A stretch of DNA of 64,000 bases from Poecilobothrus nobilitatus (GCA_947095535.1 OX352773.1:126806830-126870829); one strand, 5' to 3'. Positions 8,364 through 17,084 are shown, counted from the first letter of the stretch. Notes: generated by a model not told the origin, from the sequence alone. Translations and numbers: made by a program.

Positions 8364-8945
8364 ATGGAGCAATCAACAAATTCGGAAGTCATTGAAAAAC
8401 AAAAAAGTGAACCTCCGCAAAATCTTTTGTTAAGCTATATCTATTATTTGGATAAAAAACAAACAACAAAAATACAAATTGGATTTAATGTTGAAAATTT
8501 TGCTGCAACAATAATTTTCCAACGTCATCAAAAAGTCATTTGTGAGATGAATTATTTGGCGTGGTATGCCTTTTATCAAGATTTTACTAACAACCAACAT
8601 AAATTAAATTCAAAAGGATTTGCGCTAACATTTAATCATACCGGGAAAACTAAAAAAATTACATTGCAGTTAGATGAGTACACCCGCTTTTGTCTTATGT
8701 TAGACTTTATACAAGCAGTGATGTCATATAACAACGGAGCTGAACTTAATATAAGAGAATATGTATTCAAATATTTTGAGAGATGTATTGAAAAGAATAA
8801 ACTAAGATTGGAACAAGAAGATTTCTACATTCCAATGAATTTACACATAGCTCAGTGTAATTATTCCAGACTATTTTATGAAATACCTATGTTTTTGTCA
8901 GAAAAATTATCTTGGTCAACAATAAATAAAACAAATATTTTTTAA
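8364..8945 (+). CDS. Conserved Polinton accessory protein of unknown function
   Basis: 193 residues. The Polinton-2 homologue keeps the order LLLSYIYYLDK, then KIQIGFNVENFAATI, then QCNYSRLFYEI near the end. A polar N-terminal 20 residues precede beta-rich segments, each closed by a helix (AWYAFYQDF; LDEYTRFCLMLDFIQAVM). The strands-then-helix layout loosely recalls PC4-like single-strand-binding folds; this is weak inference. The stop is tail-to-tail with the next gene: both stop codons lie in the palindrome TTAA at 8942-8945. Confidence 0.75.
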   Translation: MEQSTNSEVIEKQKSEPPQNLLLSYIYYLDKKQTTKIQIGFNVENFAATIIFQRHQKVICEMNYLAWYAFYQDFTNNQHKLNSKGFALTFNHTGKTKKITLQLDEYTRFCLMLDFIQAVMSYNNGAELNIREYVFKYFERCIEKNKLRLEQEDFYIPMNLHIAQCNYSRLFYEIPMFLSEKLSWSTINKTNIF

Positions 8946-9439
8946 AACCAATTATTTTCTTTTATTAAATACATATATAAATTCATACAATTTTTTACAG
9001 CACATCTTTTTAAATTTTCAGTAATGTTATGGTGAGGGCAAATGGTTGTGAAATTCTTTAGTTTCTGAAGAGATGGAATGTCATTATCTAAGTTGATAAC
9101 TTCTACTGAACTCGAAACAAATTTATCTAAAAATTCCTTTTTCTGGTACCCCTTTACGTAAACGACGTCGAATGAATTTAAATGTTCCTTTAAGGTATTT
9201 TTAATTGCTGAATATTCTATAAAACCATCATCCCAGTCAAGACCATTTATTTGTGTTTTATTGAATTCATTTTGCTGTTTAACATCAGTATTTAACTCTT
9301 CGAACGAATAAGGTGCTTTAAACATAAATAGCATTGGTATCAGTGACCCATCAGCTATCAAAGCAAATTCCTTCAAGAAATATTGCTTTTTATTTCCAAC
9401 AGTAAATTGTAAATCTGCTACTGCCTTCCTGCTGCTCAT
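8942..9439 (-). CDS. Conserved Polinton accessory protein B (possible degenerate DEDDh/MAEL-like fold)
   Basis: 165 residues. Motifs in order are VADLQF (about 8-13), FLKEFALI, FMFKAPYSF, LDWDDGFIEY, FDVVYVKGYQKKEFLDKF (about 104-121), VINLD...PSL, then CPHHN and RCAVKNCMNLYMYL. Proteins with this motif series are frequent and uncharacterised in insect genomes from general knowledge. The order recalls an RNase H-fold DEDDh exonuclease without its acidic residues plus a Cys-His-Cys end. That is inference. The Polinton-2 counterpart (55041-55400) is N-terminally truncated. Confidence 0.75.
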   Translation of the reverse strand: MSSRKAVADLQFTVGNKKQYFLKEFALIADGSLIPMLFMFKAPYSFEELNTDVKQQNEFNKTQINGLDWDDGFIEYSAIKNTLKEHLNSFDVVYVKGYQKKEFLDKFVSSSVEVINLDNDIPSLQKLKNFTTICPHHNITENLKRCAVKNCMNLYMYLIKENNWF

Positions 9440-9941
9440 TTTGTACCTGACTATTTTAAAATAGCTTGAAATCCTATAATTTATAACTAATACGATTTAA
9501 AAAGAGTGGAAAAAAAAGGGGAAGGGAGCCTTTAGCAGTAGCATAAACCGATACCGGACCCTCAAAGACAGATACCGGACATCCGGGGACCCCATCCAGA
9601 ATCAAGAAAAGGGGCGCCTGATTCAGGCCCCGCTTTAAAGAGACCGAACCTCAGGGGACCGGATATCGACTCTCCAGAAACAAGGGTTGATTTAAATGGA
9701 TTAACCTGGAAAAAAAAAACGTGCAAAGAGTTACAAAAATCTTGCTGACTAATATTTTAACTCCTCTACATAGTTATGTTACTTAGACATAGTTTAGAGA
9801 ATATACAGTCATTAATTATTAATGAAAATGCAAAAATATAATTTGAATATTTTAGAAAGTATTATGTATGATGCAAAATATTATGTATGTTGCATAAAAA
9901 GTATAAATTGATTTAAGTTTTTAAATTATTTTTAATTAATA
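9440..9941. other. Non-coding spacer with a GC-rich block
   Basis: About 190 bases (9517-9708) are conspicuously GC-rich within an AT-rich element. GATACCGGAC occurs twice close together, and 9611-9634 can fold into a hairpin (GCCTG/CAGGC with an outer GGG/CCC). No open frame is convincing. The rest is AT-rich, with TATTATGTATG repeated near 9861-9890. Confidence 0.6.
9902..9909 (+). promoter_or_regulatory. TATA-like box before the 9942 ORF
   Basis: TATAAATT, 32 nt before the ATG at 9942, the same geometry as for the virion genes. Confidence 0.4.
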
Positions 9942-10187
9942 ATGGAAGTACAGGAGCCGTTTGAAGAAATAATTGGAAAATGCGATATTTTCCAATTAGA
10001 AAGAACATTAACATTCAATTACGAAATTGAATTTAAGGACCTTTATAGAGGAGCAGCAAGTAGCAGTGATAATGGCTCAAAATTGTTATGTACAGAAAAG
10101 ATGCCAAGTGAGCACGACTTGGATGTGCTTACCAGACTTATTTGCAAGGAGAAGATGCCTGCTGAGACCGACCTAAAATTAAAATAA
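9942..10187 (+). CDS. Small acidic ORF with an internal repeat
   Basis: 81 residues, no recognised family. It contains two copies of a C-x-EKMP-x-E-x-DL motif (LCTEKMPSEHDLDVL and ICKEKMPAETDLKL). A TATA-like box in the usual position supports expression. There is no counterpart in the visible part of Polinton-2. Confidence 0.45.
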   Translation: MEVQEPFEEIIGKCDIFQLERTLTFNYEIEFKDLYRGAASSSDNGSKLLCTEKMPSEHDLDVLTRLICKEKMPAETDLKLK

Positions 10188-10229
10188 TAATAAAAAAGGT
10201 AATCTGAAAAAAAAAAGGTGATCTGGAAG

Positions 10230-10485
10230 AAATTAAAAATTTTATAAATTTAATTAAATAAAATCTGAAAAGTTGAAAAATTTAAATAAAAAAAAGAAAA
10301 TATTTCATTTGTAAATTTTTTATTTAACTTAAAATCTGAAAAGTTGAAAAATTTAAATAAAAAAAAGAAAATAAAGAAAATATTTCATTTGTAAATTTTT
10401 TATTTAACTTAAAATCTGAAAAGTTGAAAAATTTAAATAAAAAAAAAGAAAATATTTCATTTGTAAATTTTTTATTTAACTTTTT
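10230..10485. repeat. AT-rich minisatellite, three units
   Basis: The segment starting AAAATCTGAAAAGTTGAAAA occurs three times (from about 10260, 10331 and 10411), each with AAAGAAAATATTTCATTTG and TTTTTTATTTAAC. Unit lengths are about 70-80 bases. It separates two convergent accessory genes. Confidence 0.75.
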
Positions 10486-10495
10486 TTTATTTATA

Positions 10496-10947
10496 CTATT
10501 TTTCTTGCGAGTCTATACTCGTTTTTGGAATTAACTCAAACAGAGCCATATTCCACCTATTAGGATCCCGTCCAAAAAATTTGAAATTAAAGCCCTTGCT
10601 GTTCAGTTGATTTAGTTCTTTCTCCGACACAACTTTTTTGGAGAACCGCTCCGGCATAAAAAAAGTAATGCTGTTAGTTGAATCTTCCATTGGGCATGTT
10701 ACCTTACATAGAACCACCCGCTGACCTCTTTTGGTCTTTAGGAATTTCCATTCTTCTACCTCGTACATCACATCCTTCACCAGAGCATCTATCGTTTTGT
10801 AGCTCTCTTGTTCCCCTTTTCCGATTTTTATGAGATTGTCTACAAATTCCTAAATGAAAATAAAATATAAAAAATATATAGGATAATTTTGAAAAATTTT
10901 GAAAAAAAAAGATTAAATTTTTTTAAAATTTAAAAATTACTTACCAT
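10496..10947 (-). CDS. Small accessory gene with an apparent intron (possible OB-like nucleic-acid-binding protein)
   Basis: The main frame (10496-10849) has no ATG near its 5' end. A consensus acceptor (TTTTCATTTAG) ends at 10850 and a donor ATG|GTAAGT lies at 10945/10944, so splicing out 10850-10944 (95 nt) joins an ATG (10945-10947) in frame to exon 2, giving about 118 residues. The product contains ALVKDVMYEVEEWKFLKTK, RVVLCKVTCP, ITFFMPERFSKK and NFKFFGRDP, a short beta-rich pattern seen in small Polinton-associated proteins. An OB-type single-strand-binding role is a guess. Splicing needs RNA evidence. Confidence 0.6.
10850..10944 (-). other. Predicted 95-nt intron
   Basis: GTAAGT at the 5' end and a pyrimidine-rich TTTTATTTTCATTTAG at the 3' end on the minus strand; the interior is extremely AT-rich, as fly introns are. 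Removal joins ATG directly to an 117-codon frame. Confidence 0.55.
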
Positions 10948-11457
10948 TATTTCTTTTGGTACTGCTACTAGTACTGTTATTTAAACTAAGTTTTGTGTAG
11001 AACTCAATTGATAGAAATAAAAGTTTTGTCTTTTCTTTTATACTTTTTTACTACGATAGTTTAAATTACTTTAATAAATACCATCAAATTATTTAACAAG
11101 GAACTAAACATATGAGGAAATTTAAACGCTCCTAAATTGTTTTGTTAGAACATGACTTTTTGGCACGACGGAATTTATTTCCATTCAAATTCCTTTGTTA
11201 GAATAATAAATCTTTTTTTAAACAACTCAAAAGCTCTTTTCAATAATAAATTCCATTAACTATTTAACCAGGAACTAAACATATAAGGAAATTTAAAACA
11301 CTCCTAAATTCCTTTGTTAGAAGAATAAATCTCTTTCTTCTACCAGGAAATTTTAAAATAAATTTAACATAAAATCATTTCCTAGAACACTCCTTAAATT
11401 AACTAATTCTTCTAAATTAATTCCTTTGTCTAATAAACATTTAGTGATATAAAAATA
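10948..11457. repeat. Non-coding spacer with diverged direct repeats
   Basis: GGAACTAAACATATRAGGAAATTTAAA followed by CTCCTAAATT and CTTTGTTAGAA occurs from about 11099 and again from about 11271 (period about 175), with a weaker third piece further right. No gene is seen. Confidence 0.6.
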
Positions 11458-11465
11458 CATGCTCA
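11458..11465 (+). promoter_or_regulatory. TATA-like box before the 11494 ORF
   Basis: TATAAAAA, 28 nt before the ATG at 11494. Confidence 0.4.
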
Positions 11466-11493
11466 AAATGTTTTAATTTAGAAGCAAAACAAC

Positions 11494-11748
11494 ATGAACC
11501 CACCAACGTTAAAATCAGTGGCATTAGCAAAATGGATAAACTCTGGACAATTTCAATACAGTCATTATAAATATTTATGTGCTCGAATGGACATAGAAAA
11601 TATAATTTTCTATTGTCCATACCTAAAGAGTGATGTCACCATAGAAGAATTGAGAAAAAAGTGCAGATGGCTGGGAAAAGACAAAGACGCTGATGGAAAG
11701 TTCAAGTTTACGGTTACATACATTTACTATAAAATTCGGGCAAAATAA
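11494..11748 (+). CDS. Small ORF of unknown function
   Basis: 84 residues: N-terminal helix-like segment (SVALAKWINSGQFQ), a central FYCPYLKSDVTIEELRKKCRWLG and a basic end. No family recognised. It has a TATA-like box at the usual distance, and an AATAAA follows the stop. It converges on the polymerase gene. Confidence 0.5.
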   Translation: MNPPTLKSVALAKWINSGQFQYSHYKYLCARMDIENIIFYCPYLKSDVTIEELRKKCRWLGKDKDADGKFKFTVTYIYYKIRAK

Positions 11749-11815
11749 AAACTTGTGTTCCTTTATAAAATTAAAAATAATAAAAAATTGATTAAACTTC
11801 TTTTTAAAAAAAACT

Positions 11816-14800
11816 TTATTTTTTTCTTTTAAATCCAAATGGTACAGAACTATAATTTTCATAAAACCTTCGTTTTTCTGCTTTTAACCTGTATATCTTT
11901 GTTTCTGGAACTGTAATTACCCTATGATCATTTGTTCTTCGAAAATTTTTGTACAGAATATTTACACCGGCTTTATCGTTCAATAAAACCATTTCCTTAA
12001 TTTTTTCAAAATTGACTAGTTTTGAATTATTATAATCTAGTTTAATTCCTTTTACTTTACAAACTACTGCATCGCTTTGTTTGTCAGAAGAAAATGCTTT
12101 ATATGCATAATTTTTTGGTCCACCGCTAACGAATTCTTTTATGTAGCTGTCAGATCCAAATGATTCTAGTTCATTAGTCATATCTCCGATAAAATTGCCT
12201 ATGACAGGTTCATATTCACCTTCTTTTGACACATATATGACGGAATCAGTGTCATAATATAAAACTCGTTCTTGTAAATTTTCCAAATATTCATACAATT
12301 TTAAACGAGCCTGTGCAGTTGTATAACTTGCAATACATACGTTCACTGTACGCAATGAATCTAAATCTTCATTTTTATATTTCCAGTTAACTAAAACCGT
12401 GTCAGAATTGATAATCATTATGTGCAATACATCTTTGCTTGGATTTGTCAATATAGAATAAAAAGTAGCTGGACTTTTTATTATTTGCGTTTTTGTCTGA
12501 TTTTCTCGTTGACCAAATTTTCCCCAGAAAGAGTTCAATATAAGCTTACTGTATGATCTTTTTCCAGGGTTTTTGTAAATATTTTCTGTATCAAGTTTAA
12601 TATTTTCTTGTTGGAAAAATTGTTCCAAATAATTTTGTTTTAATTCTTCTGTGTTGCAATCTTTAGGCCATCCAGAAGCTTCCTGTTTAGTTTTAAGAAA
12701 TTTGTCCATCATCTCTGTAAATAATCCAGGTTCACAGTTGTCTTTGTTATATTGTTGTACCTTATAACGCCAAATTTCATGAAATTCAAATATTTTATAC
12801 CCCTTTTTTACAGCTTTTACTACTTCGTCTATAACCCAAGTTCCTGTCAGAGTTCTTTCTTTATCAGAATGAAGGCATTCATCTTGATATGTTTCAAGGC
12901 TGCAAGTGAAACAAAGCGTAAACATTAATTTATTATTTTGTTTTATTGGAAGAACAGGGTGAATCAAATCAGTTGGTGGAAGAATATCACATTTTATTAA
13001 ACCATTAGTATTTTCTAAGTCAACTTTAGAACATATTTCATGGCCCACTAAAACTTCAGGATGTCCTACTGGAAATTTCCCATATTTGCACACATAGGGA
13101 TATAATGAGCAAATATCTATGTATTTTATTTTTTCATTTTCTTTTGCTTTGTAATACATAAAAGTGTTTCCAGTTCTACCTCCATAAAAAGCATCTCGTG
13201 GTTCTAAAGGAACATTTTTTAAAAGGGGGTGATTTATAAGATATGACATCTCATCTTCTTTTTCTATCAATTGTTCTCTAAAATCACATTCCCACATTTC
13301 GATCACTTGATATCCAAATGATTTTAATCGTTCTGTTCTTGTTATGGTATTTTCAAATCTGATATCAAGAGTATCATGTTTGTTCCCTTGTATTGATTCA
13401 TTCCTCTTATATGGAAAACATTTTGGATGGCCATGAAAATAGCACCCATGGAATTGAAAAATTTGTTTTGTTTCTGAACAAAAACCATCTACTTTTATAT
13501 TTTTTATAATTGCTTCTTTTTTCTTTGCTGCATGTTGAATATTAATCTTTCTTTGATCCTCTTCCCAAATTAGCCATTGAAGAGCAATTTTTGATTGATT
13601 GTCTGCAAATCTGTAACCTTTTTTGGGTATCAATCCTATAGTTTCCGGTTTCAAAAAATTTCTTCGAAAAACTAAATTGCATGCTGAAGCAATGGTTGTA
13701 GCCTCAGTGAAAGGACATACATTATTTTCTTCCAATAGGAGTTTTCTAAATTTAATGCAGGCTTCAGTTAAAATATGTACATCATTTTTGCAATATTCTA
13801 TCAAATCACGTTTCATATTGAACTCGGTATTTTTGCTTTGTTCATACCAATCAATAAACATTTTTCGATTTTCTTCTGTCATTGTATCAGGACTATAGTA
13901 GTGCATAAGTGGTATTGGCCCAACATAATTTATATTTTCTGATGTATTGAACAAATGAGGAAAATAACCTTTTTTTAAATCAGTTGATAAATCGAAAGCT
14001 TTAGGAAGTTGTGATAGTGGCATTGCAAAATAATTCATAGAATCTAAAAACCTTATATTTTTAATCTGCATCTGAATAATTTTTGTACCCCTCATGATTA
14101 ATTTTGGCTCTATCTCACTTTTATGCAGCAATTCATTTAAAATAAACTGGTGATCAAAACTTTGTCCATTATGAGCTATTACAACAACTTGTTTAAATTT
14201 TTTAGCCATTTTAAAAATGTAATCAACTAAATTTGGAATTACATTTGTGTCAAAAACTGTTGTTCTAAAACCACATTTAGAACAAAAATGTAACTTCTCT
14301 TCTTTTATGCAATGATGACATCTTATACTAAGAACACATAAATTAGGTTCATGTAGTTTAATATCTTCATTATTGTTTTTAACTAGCGTTTTTTCTTGCA
14401 TTGTTTCTAGATCGTAAAAGATAAACACAAAATCATTAATTTTTGGTTTGCTCTTATCTACAATAATATAACAAAAATGATTTTTTTCTACACTTTTGTT
14501 ACAATTTTTACAAAAAACAGTATCACATTTATGTGGTGAATCAATCTTTCTAAAATATGTTTTAAAACAAATTAAGCATTTGTGAAATTTTTGACATGTA
14601 GTAACTGTTTTATGATTTTCAAAACATTTTCCACCTCGGAATGATCGTTTGCAATAGTTGCATGTAATAGTTGTAGGTATATTATTACATGCAGGAGACT
14701 GTCGACAACAAATACAGATACCTTCACAATTATGATAATTTGCGTAACCTACATTACATTTTTTACAGTAATGGTTAATGCAAAAAACCGCTGTCAGCGA

Positions 14801-15604
14801 AATAATAACGTTAAAGTGATTTTCGTAATATAATAAATTAATTCTTTTGCCATCGTTTTTACCTTCAAAAATTATATTTTTGTTATTAGCATAATCGTAA
14901 ACCACGATGTTATATTCATCCCCATAATAATCCTGTATTTTTTTAAGTTCAGATATTCCTGCACTTTGCGTTATATTTAATTTTGTTTTTACCATCAGCT
15001 CTAATGCTAGATTTTTCTGCATCTTCTGTGTATCTTGGCGAATTTTTTTATAATTCATGTCACCATCTATAAAAGCTTTTCCTACTACAATAGCTCGGAG
15101 TAAGCAAAGATTATCATTATTTTTAATGACAACAATGCCTTTTCGTTTTAAACTTTCTTCATTGAAAGTAAAATAATTTCTCCCTCGTCCACTTCCAGAA
15201 GGCAACCGTACAGTTGTAGTTGTTAGTTGAAAAGAATCAGTATTCAGGCCCTCCGAATTACTTTGGAATATTTTACTTATTAGTTCCCAAATATCTTCAA
15301 ACTTCACTGAACTTGCAAGCTTAAAATTCATCCAACCTGGAGTTCTCTGTTGAAAGTTATCAGCAAAAAATACTATACCAATGAGATCATTCGGTTCAAC
15401 GTTTTCCACCGAATATATAACTATTTGATTAATGGCTTCTTTAGTATATGCCAATATATCTTCTTCATTTGGAGCTTTTCTTATTTTGAATGTAATTTTT
15501 CTCGACATAACTCCAAACTTTTTCAAAAACTGACTTTTTTCTTCTATAATTATGAATTTGGAAGACTCCTCTAAATATTTCTCTAATATTTGTTTCTTGG
15601 CCAT
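11816..15604 (-). CDS. Protein-primed DNA polymerase B with OTU-like N-terminal domain
   Basis: About 1262 residues from the ATG at 15604 (the frame is open to 15781, but a TATATATT box at 15657-15664 favours this start). An OTU-like region shows DNLCLLRA (near residue 165) and ENHFNVI (near 262). A Cys/His-rich zinc region follows (about 270-380). The exonuclease motifs are FYDLETM (near 396), IAHNGQSFDHQF and YCKNDVHIL. The polymerase motifs are YIDICSLYPYV (A, near 829), LNSFWGKFG (B, near 1022) and YYDTDSVIY (C, near 1114), with YGGRTG before motif A. It replicates the linear element from a protein primer. Polymerases of bidnaviruses and some Polintons share the OTU fusion. Intact. Confidence 0.93.
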   Translation of the reverse strand: MAKKQILEKYLEESSKFIIIEEKSQFLKKFGVMSRKITFKIRKAPNEEDILAYTKEAINQIVIYSVENVEPNDLIGIVFFADNFQQRTPGWMNFKLASSVKFEDIWELISKIFQSNSEGLNTDSFQLTTTTVRLPSGSGRGRNYFTFNEESLKRKGIVVIKNNDNLCLLRAIVVGKAFIDGDMNYKKIRQDTQKMQKNLALELMVKTKLNITQSAGISELKKIQDYYGDEYNIVVYDYANNKNIIFEGKNDGKRINLLYYENHFNVIISLTAVFCINHYCKKCNVGYANYHNCEGICICCRQSPACNNIPTTITCNYCKRSFRGGKCFENHKTVTTCQKFHKCLICFKTYFRKIDSPHKCDTVFCKNCNKSVEKNHFCYIIVDKSKPKINDFVFIFYDLETMQEKTLVKNNNEDIKLHEPNLCVLSIRCHHCIKEEKLHFCSKCGFRTTVFDTNVIPNLVDYIFKMAKKFKQVVVIAHNGQSFDHQFILNELLHKSEIEPKLIMRGTKIIQMQIKNIRFLDSMNYFAMPLSQLPKAFDLSTDLKKGYFPHLFNTSENINYVGPIPLMHYYSPDTMTEENRKMFIDWYEQSKNTEFNMKRDLIEYCKNDVHILTEACIKFRKLLLEENNVCPFTEATTIASACNLVFRRNFLKPETIGLIPKKGYRFADNQSKIALQWLIWEEDQRKINIQHAAKKKEAIIKNIKVDGFCSETKQIFQFHGCYFHGHPKCFPYKRNESIQGNKHDTLDIRFENTITRTERLKSFGYQVIEMWECDFREQLIEKEDEMSYLINHPLLKNVPLEPRDAFYGGRTGNTFMYYKAKENEKIKYIDICSLYPYVCKYGKFPVGHPEVLVGHEICSKVDLENTNGLIKCDILPPTDLIHPVLPIKQNNKLMFTLCFTCSLETYQDECLHSDKERTLTGTWVIDEVVKAVKKGYKIFEFHEIWRYKVQQYNKDNCEPGLFTEMMDKFLKTKQEASGWPKDCNTEELKQNYLEQFFQQENIKLDTENIYKNPGKRSYSKLILNSFWGKFGQRENQTKTQIIKSPATFYSILTNPSKDVLHIMIINSDTVLVNWKYKNEDLDSLRTVNVCIASYTTAQARLKLYEYLENLQERVLYYDTDSVIYVSKEGEYEPVIGNFIGDMTNELESFGSDSYIKEFVSGGPKNYAYKAFSSDKQSDAVVCKVKGIKLDYNNSKLVNFEKIKEMVLLNDKAGVNILYKNFRRTNDHRVITVPETKIYRLKAEKRRFYENYSSVPFGFKRKK

Positions 15605-15656
15605 TTTTCTCAGTATTGATTTGGTATGTTTATACGACTTTTTTTTTGTTAATGAT

Positions 15657-15664
15657 AATATATA
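15657..15664 (-). promoter_or_regulatory. Candidate TATA box of the polymerase gene
   Basis: TATATATT on the minus strand, 52 nt before the ATG at 15604. A second candidate, TATAAACA (15627-15634), is closer but would leave almost no leader. Confidence 0.35.
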
Positions 15665-15781
15665 ACTAATTAACCATGTTTTTATACCAATATTAAAAGG
15701 GATAGGAAATTTTCCATACATATTTTTAAAAACTAGGAAATGAATCAAATAGACAATAAAATTAACATTGCCACTCCACAT

Positions 15782-16152
15782 TACAGCTTGTTTACATTTT
15801 ACAACTCAAATTTGCATAATACTAGTAATTTCCTAGAACATAATAACTCTTGTTATATATTATAAAAATTTTTCAAATTATATTTCAATTATATTAATTC
15901 ATATTATATAAAAATTAATTTACGTGTTTTTCGTTTTACAATTCATTATTAAATTATTTGCATAATACATAGTTGTTATTAATAACATATCTCAAATTTG
16001 CATAATAGAAAGTAATTTACAAGAATCTATAATAAATCTTGTTCTATATTAAATTTTTTCTTATTTTTTTTATAAAACATAACAATTAATCACTAAATAC
16101 AATTTTTTTCTCTCGATTTTATACATACAACCTATACTATAAATTATTTTTT

Positions 16153-16195
<43 letters not shown>

Positions 16196-16210
16196 TCGTT
16201 CAGATTAAAA
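15782..16210. other. AT-rich spacer with a 39-base T run
   Basis: No gene. It contains scattered TTGCATAATA segments and a homopolymer of 39 T (16154-16192) immediately inside the right terminal repeat. Confidence 0.6.
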
Positions 16211-16945
16211 TAAAAACTAAGATACAATAACAAGTTCAATATCTGCATTTTATTTATCTCATAAATAACAACTGTATTTTTTGCGCTAATATTATGTTAC
16301 AATACCTGGTTGACCGTGAAAGCTTTTTATTGAAAAAATAAGATACATTTTTATTATTTAAAATAACCTATATGTTACTATACTATCATAACAAGATCAT
16401 TGCACTTACTTATCCTACATTATCTCGTTTACCTTCTATATTATTTACAAAAGCTTTTTCCGGAAACTAATTATGCAACCGGTAACAAATACTAGATATT
16501 ATAACACCTGTTTAGATCATTGCACTTACTTGTTCTACATTATTTAGTTTACCTTTCAATATTATTTCCAAACACACTTAGTAAAAGCTTTTTATTAAAA
16601 AATAAAATAAATTCTTGCATATTATTTATATAGTCTATGTTATTATAGTACAACACCTGTTTAGGTCATTGCACTATCTACTTGTTCCACATTATCTAGT
16701 TGACCTTCTATATTATTTACAAACACTTTTCCGGAAACTAATTATGCAAACGCCAATCACGACATCTAATTTGCTACCTGTTTTTTTACACTACAACATT
16801 CCTTAAAAAAGCTCTCAACAACAAAGTAAACGCCCAAGGTCATTGACCTAATTTGCATAATTATTTTCCCATGCCAAAGCGCTATTATTACTTTGACCTA
16901 ATTTGCATAATTATTTTCCCATGCCAAAGCGCTACTATTACTACT
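16211..16945. repeat. Right terminal inverted repeat of Polinton-1
   Basis: Inverted match of 741-1280. The outer 293 bases are nearly identical to the left copy. The inner portion is longer because a segment with TCATTGCACTTACT and TTTCCGGAAACTAATTATGC is repeated. It ends with CTACTATTACTACT. Confidence 0.9.
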
Positions 16946-16951
16946 AGCATT
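16946..16951. repeat. Right target-site duplication of Polinton-1 (AGCATT)
   Basis: Matches 735-740. Confidence 0.93.
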
Positions 16952-17084
16952 AAACTTTATTTAAGATTTCAAATTTAATTTAATTTTTTGTTAGTTAATA
17001 AAAGTTAGAGCATTAAACTTTATTTAATTGTTTATATTAGATTTTTTGTAAGTAGAATAATTTTAATATTGATGACTGTTCACT
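16952..17084 (-). repeat. 3' LTR of errantivirus-like element, proximal part
   Basis: Matches 20690-20822 of the 5' LTR. On the minus strand it begins AGTGAACAGTC directly after a purine-rich tract (AGAGGTAGAG), the expected plus-strand primer site. Confidence 0.8.

Larger units (their letters stand above)
741..16945. mobile_element. Polinton/Maverick element 1, complete
   Basis: A 16.2-kb element with AG...CT termini, terminal inverted repeats of several hundred bases and a perfect 6-bp target duplication. Gene order is integrase module (minus), then ATPase and virion genes plus protease (plus strand, 3019-8945), then a minus-strand accessory gene, small accessory genes, and DNA polymerase B (minus). 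All core Polinton genes read without internal stops. In this family the integrase inserts a linear genome that PolB copies by protein priming; capsid, ATPase and protease genes imply virion formation, which is known for relatives by inference only. Polinton-2 in this window is a relative with a different gene arrangement. Confidence 0.95.

Noticed and set aside
13623..13898. 91-residue plus-strand frame
   Set aside because: Antisense shadow of the polymerase gene.
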